From: Bacillota bacterium
GTDB lineage: Bacteria > Bacillota > Clostridia > Lachnospirales > Lachnospiraceae
Reading direction: 5' to 3'
Assembly (NCBI GenBank): GCA_017861355.1
Contig: JAGFXQ010000109.1
Span: forward strand, 1 to 10,008
Length of the DNA stretch: 10,008 bases
Shown one piece after another: positions 6,414 through 10,008 of the stretch. Each line of letters begins with the position of its first letter. Positions within the stretch are counted from its first letter, which is position 1. Both the position numbers and the translations under genes were made by a program. Under the pieces are notes generated by a model, which saw nothing but the letters and a program-made list of their open reading frames with translations, was not told where the DNA came from and did no database searches.

Positions 6414-8177
6414 TCATCTTTTCACTGAAAGATTATTCATCCAGACTTCCATATAATCATCAATGATTCCAAATTGTGCAGGGCCGGTATCCAGTATAAA
6501 CTGATGAAATTCCTTTGCATCAAATTGGTCTCCCAGTGTGGACTCAGCTTTATTCCTTAACTCTTGAATCTCAAGATATCCGACTGCATAGGGAAGATAA
6601 ATTGCAGGCTCCTCCAGCAGGGTGTTATAGATGAGTTCGGCGATTCCTGCATCTCCGATAAAATTCATAACATATTTCATCGTTGTCTTCTTCGACCAGC
6701 CTTCATAATGTATCCCAATATCGGCTCTGGCATACATACAAAGTATTACTATATTATTGGCACGCAGAAAATCAGCAAGATTTGAATCAATGCCAGCATA
6801 ACGATAGGAATACATCTCGACATAGGTTGCCCAGCCCTCATCATAGCCCATAAAATTAAGGATGCTGCGAATCGGGGCAGGATTCTGGCTGCGGAAATAA
6901 ACACACTGATACATATGACCGGGATAACCCTCATGAGCGACGGTAGTATAGATCATGGATAAGGTTTTATCATCATTTCCATTGATGTAAATATCATTAT
7001 TGCGGTAGTTATCGATGGGAGGAACCAGATACATAGCAGGGCTTAAGTAGTTTGCCAGCGATGGGGGAACATATTTAATATTACAGCTGACGGGCTCGGC
7101 CTGTGGGAAGTCTTTTGTAATATCAGATTTTAAGTCAGTAAGAATATCCTCTGGGTTCGTAATCGGAAAGGAGCTAAAAGCCAAATATTTATCGATGATT
7201 TTCTTATCGGACAGAGTTAAGGAGGTGATATCCACGATACCGTCTCCGATCGCTGTCTCCAACAGATTAATCATCTCCTCCATGCTTTTATCCGATCCGG
7301 TCTTATATTTGGTCAGACATTCATAATACTCGCGGCCTTCCGGATAATAGTATAGGCCTGCTTTGTTGGTGCCGGTACCCTTTAGCTCCTGTAAAGCATC
7401 AATCAACAGTTTATATGCCGGTATGACGTGAGTTAAGACAATCTCCTGATTAGCCGCTTTGTACTCGGCTTTCTCTGTCTTGGACAGGTTTGTATAGGCG
7501 GAAATTTTTTCATTAAAATAGGTGATTAGGAAATTATTCTCCGGATCTGTGATAAAGGACTCGCACTGTGCAATAATCCGATCTGCAACCGCATCACTCA
7601 TGAAGAGACCCTGCGCAGATTTTTCACGTTCAAACTGAATTATTTCAGAGAAATAGTCGTGAACGAGGGGGAGGAGCCGAAGATATTCATTGATGTCTTT
7701 CTTCTTATAGAAGCTGTATTCGGCAAGAAGAATCGGAAGCTGTGCCTGGATTCCGGTGGTGGGGCCGAGACATTCGTAATAATAATTGTATTTTCCTAAG
7801 GATAGATCTGTTTCCAAATACTTCTCCACAATTTCATAAGTCAGCTTTTGCTCTTTCGTCAAAAGATCGTAATCAAAATCCTGTAAGTGGCTTAATTCAT
7901 TTTCTGATACCATATGTTCTTCCTTCATGTGATCAATACTATACTCACCGAAGGTAGCCTTTGCCTGATGTATACCGTAGTTCTCCGGTTTAGCCAGAGA
8001 ATAATTCAGGGAGAGACTATCGGCTTGAACCTCATTTACAAACAGATTATTCATGAATTCATCAAATCGACTTTGCTGTTTTTTCTGGTTGGTCTGGAAG
8101 CTGCAGCCACCGAACAACAAGGAAAGACAGAGGACGATGAGGAAGCTTGGGATGTGTTTGCGAAGAAAGGGATACAT
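6414..8177 (-). CDS. Lipoprotein of the DUF885 type, putative zinc metallopeptidase
   Basis: The 587-residue product starts with a lipoprotein signal: MYPFLRKHIPS, a hydrophobic segment, and a LLFGGC lipobox with C25 as the likely lipidated residue. It should be anchored outside the cytoplasmic membrane. The body is mostly helical. Near the C-terminal third it carries HEGYPGH (415-421) followed by GYDEGWATYVE (444-454). This pairing of a HExxxxH-like motif with a downstream Glu (E447 or E454) is typical of DUF885 family proteins, which are thought to be zincin-like peptidases. The substrate is unknown; oligopeptide trimming at the cell surface is a reasonable guess. AGGAGG at 8183-8188 lies 5 bases before the start. 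It is codirectional with pckA, but 166 bases and a strong promoter separate them. There is no strong terminator after its stop, so read-through into pckA is possible. Confidence 0.82.
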   Translation of the reverse strand: MYPFLRKHIPSFLIVLCLSLLFGGCSFQTNQKKQQSRFDEFMNNLFVNEVQADSLSLNYSLAKPENYGIHQAKATFGEYSIDHMKEEHMVSENELSHLQDFDYDLLTKEQKLTYEIVEKYLETDLSLGKYNYYYECLGPTTGIQAQLPILLAEYSFYKKKDINEYLRLLPLVHDYFSEIIQFEREKSAQGLFMSDAVADRIIAQCESFITDPENNFLITYFNEKISAYTNLSKTEKAEYKAANQEIVLTHVIPAYKLLIDALQELKGTGTNKAGLYYYPEGREYYECLTKYKTGSDKSMEEMINLLETAIGDGIVDITSLTLSDKKIIDKYLAFSSFPITNPEDILTDLKSDITKDFPQAEPVSCNIKYVPPSLANYLSPAMYLVPPIDNYRNNDIYINGNDDKTLSMIYTTVAHEGYPGHMYQCVYFRSQNPAPIRSILNFMGYDEGWATYVEMYSYRYAGIDSNLADFLRANNIVILCMYARADIGIHYEGWSKKTTMKYVMNFIGDAGIAELIYNTLLEEPAIYLPYAVGYLEIQELRNKAESTLGDQFDAKEFHQFILDTGPAQFGIIDDYMEVWMNNLSVKR

Positions 8178-8225
8178 AGAGACCTCCTATAGGATGGTGT
8201 TGATCCCGAATGGGATGCGCCACAA

Positions 8226-8254
8226 ATTATATTGTTGTTTCATATTTATTCGAA
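8226..8254 (-). promoter_or_regulatory. Candidate promoter of the DUF885 lipoprotein gene
   Basis: On the minus strand a perfect -10 TATAAT (8226-8231) lies 17 bases from a poor -35 TTCGAA (8249-8254). A short hairpin (ATCCC 8203-8207 with GGGAT 8212-8216) would sit at the start of the transcript; it has no T-run and no clear role. Confidence 0.45.
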
Positions 8255-8319
8255 AAGCAGTCAAGTAAGAAGTGCCATATGAAATATTTCCCTTTCGGGG
8301 GTCTAAGGCAAAGGTCCGG

Positions 8320-8348
8320 TTAAGTTTTCGGTTACTTCTTCCGAAATA
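8320..8348 (+). promoter_or_regulatory. Candidate sigma-D (sigma-28, flagellar) promoter
   Basis: TTAAGTTT (8320-8327) resembles the flagellar -35 TAAAGTTT. After 13 bases, CCGAAATA (8341-8348) resembles the CCGATA core of the flagellar -10. Spacing between TAAG and CCGA is 16 bases, close to the usual 15. No sigma-A promoter of similar quality was seen before the downstream gene. A TTTCGG/CCGAAA inverted repeat (8326-8331, 8341-8346) overlaps it, so part of the match could reflect that dyad instead. Confidence 0.5.
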
Positions 8349-8395
8349 CAACTCGTGAAGATAAATAATGCTCCTTATGCATTATGGAGGTAATT

Positions 8396-10008
8396 ATGGA
8401 TTACAATGTTTCGATGAAAGTAGGCAAAGAAAAGTCTGCCGGTAGTGTGGGTAGTACCCAACTTGCTATTGATAATGATAAAAATAAAAAAGGCCTGGCG
8501 AATCTATCACCGGGTCAATTGGTGACGGGTACCATCGTCTCGGTTGGCGAACAGGTGACCCTTGATTTTAGTGGTCAGAAAATCCTTACTTCTAAGGAGG
8601 TCTTTAAAAATGCTGTACCCGGAGATGAGAAGACATTTGAGGTAGTCAAAGCAACCGGTACAGAGATAGAGCTTAGACTGATGGAAGGAAATACAAAAGA
8701 GCTGAACAAGATCATTAAAGGGATCAAGGTGAAGGATACCGATTGGGAGAGTGTTCTCTCGCAGAAGGAACAGAAGGCAAGGAAATCCGAGAAAGAAAAG
8801 ATGACCAAAGAAGGATTAACTAAGCTGGAAGAGATCGGCACAAAATTCACGGAGAAGGATTATCAAACCCTTGAGAAGGAAGGCTTCCCCGTTGATGCGA
8901 TGTCAATCAATGGTCTATATGAAGCGATTAATCGTGTTAAGACAGATCAGCTTAAGCCGAATCCGGCAGAAACGAAGAGTAACACAGGCAACAATACCGT
9001 CAGGATAAGCGAAGATGATCTAATAAAGAGACTGAAGGAAGAGAATCTTCCTGTCACAAAGCAGAACCTGGACCGGATTAGTAAAGCGTTGTCATTAAGT
9101 GATACGGTATCGGATCTGGATGATAAAGCAATGAAATATCTCATTGCAAACGATGCAGAACCATCCATCGAGAATATTTATAAAGCAATTTACAGTGGCG
9201 GTGGAAAGCATCAAGAGCAGAGAACAGAGTTAACTTCGAAAGAATGGTCAGATCTGGAAGGGCAAGTGAAGTCGGTAATCGAAGAAGCCGGTTATGAGAT
9301 TAATTCGGAAAACATAGCAGAAGCAAGATGGCTGCTGGAGAATAAGCTTCCACTTACAGTAAAAACCTTTACCTATAAGAAGCAACTGGATGAGATTAAG
9401 AATACAACGGACACGAATATGGTATTGGACCGTATTATGGAGGGTATGAAGAATGGGACACCTCCAAAGGATGTGACGCTGGCGGCACAAAGTACCTCCT
9501 CGCTGCAGCAGATCGTAAATGATGTAAATTCCATCAGTAATGAAGCAATCAATTATGCTACCAGGGAACAACTGGAGTTGAATATTAAGAAGCTGTCATC
9601 GATTCAGACAGATATCACAAGCGGTAAACTGACAATCAATTCAGCGGATCAGACCGTAGAAGAGACGGAAGAGTCAAATCAGGAACCGGAAGCAGAGAGT
9701 ATTCCGCCTGAGAATAGCGAAGGAGAAGAAGGCGCTGCCAGCCGTTTGGAATATGAGCAGATTAAGGCACGAAGACAACTTGAGGAGATTCGTCTTAAGA
9801 TGACTTTAGATTCGGCAGGGCGTCTGAAGCAAAAGGGAATCCAGATCGAGACAGAGAGGCTGGAGAAGGTGGTTGAGGAGCTTCGAAGACTGGAGGACAG
9901 CTATGATCGGAAGCTGCTCAGTGAGGCAGAAGCAGATAGTTCGCCGGCAGCCATCCAGACACTTAGAACCACAACACAGAGCATGGAACAGCTCCGATAT
10001 CTTCCAAG
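8396..10008 (+). CDS. FliK-like / DUF6240-like putative flagellar protein (3' end outside window)
   Basis: An open frame of 537 codons runs from ATG 8396 to the right edge with no stop, so the C-terminus is missing. GGAGG (8386-8390) lies 5 bases before the start. Residues about 37-95 (LSPGQLVTG to ELRL) form a small beta-rich unit resembling the N-terminal domain of clostridial FliK-like hook-length proteins. A charged, lysine- and glutamate-rich helical region follows. It includes loosely repeated modules with the pattern E-x-x-LPVT-x-x-N at about 205-270 and 280-345. An acidic low-complexity linker spans about 422-450. A conserved-looking helix with RRQLEEIRLKMT (459-470) comes next and recalls DUF6240 proteins of Lachnospiraceae; this is from memory and unverified. 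There is no signal peptide or membrane segment. The flagellar-type promoter upstream fits a flagellar assembly role. Confidence 0.65.
   Translation, partial: MDYNVSMKVGKEKSAGSVGSTQLAIDNDKNKKGLANLSPGQLVTGTIVSVGEQVTLDFSGQKILTSKEVFKNAVPGDEKTFEVVKATGTEIELRLMEGNTKELNKIIKGIKVKDTDWESVLSQKEQKARKSEKEKMTKEGLTKLEEIGTKFTEKDYQTLEKEGFPVDAMSINGLYEAINRVKTDQLKPNPAETKSNTGNNTVRISEDDLIKRLKEENLPVTKQNLDRISKALSLSDTVSDLDDKAMKYLIANDAEPSIENIYKAIYSGGGKHQEQRTELTSKEWSDLEGQVKSVIEEAGYEINSENIAEARWLLENKLPLTVKTFTYKKQLDEIKNTTDTNMVLDRIMEGMKNGTPPKDVTLAAQSTSSLQQIVNDVNSISNEAINYATREQLELNIKKLSSIQTDITSGKLTINSADQTVEETEESNQEPEAESIPPENSEGEEGAASRLEYEQIKARRQLEEIRLKMTLDSAGRLKQKGIQIETERLEKVVEELRRLEDSYDRKLLSEAEADSSPAAIQTLRTTTQSMEQLRYLP

Noticed and set aside
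7914..8192. Plus-strand 92-codon open frame over the start of the DUF885 gene
   Set aside because: It overlaps the signal peptide and ribosome-binding site of the opposite gene, which has much stronger coding evidence.
8185..8194. TCCTATAGGA palindrome overlapping the DUF885 gene ribosome-binding site
   Set aside because: It could form only three pairs around a four-base loop, so it is probably chance.

Overview
The window looks like chromosomal DNA from a low-to-moderate GC Firmicute, most likely a flagellated, anaerobic member of the Lachnospiraceae (Clostridia). This rests on strong AGGAGG ribosome-binding sites, ATG starts, a Clostridia-type two-part methionyl-tRNA synthetase, a divergent ATP-type PEP carboxykinase, a secreted LamG/Ig-like protein and a FliK-like gene behind a sigma-D-like promoter. 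The family assignment is an inference from protein character, not from a search.

Layout. Positions 1-147 hold four tandem 37-bp units, each with a 20-bp dyad, running into the left edge. metG (254-2245, +) follows and ends at a large nested hairpin terminator (2287-2383). A 250-bp leader with two mutually exclusive hairpins precedes a secreted protein with two LamG-like domains and one bacterial Ig-like domain (2631-4415, +). This gene converges on pckA (4592-6247, -). The gap between them contains a long imperfect hairpin (best as the pckA terminator) and a perfect 28-bp palindrome. pckA has its own near-consensus sigma-A promoter (6347-6375). Upstream of it on the same strand is a lipoprotein with a HEGxPGH metallopeptidase-like motif (6414-8177, -). 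A divergent intergenic region (8178-8395) then leads to a plus-strand gene that runs off the right edge (8396 to beyond 10008). That gene has no stop within the window; it encodes an acidic, helical protein with a small beta-rich N-terminal domain of the kind seen in FliK-like proteins.

The genes do not form one pathway. They are mostly single transcription units: translation (metG), surface carbohydrate binding (LamG protein), central carbon metabolism (pckA), envelope peptide handling (lipoprotein) and probably flagellar assembly (last gene, which may open a flagellar locus to the right). I found no mobile element, CRISPR array, tRNA or rRNA. I saw no convincing sign of a wholly new multi-gene system. 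The most unusual material is in the non-coding DNA: the dyad array, the nested hairpins and the leader of the LamG gene.
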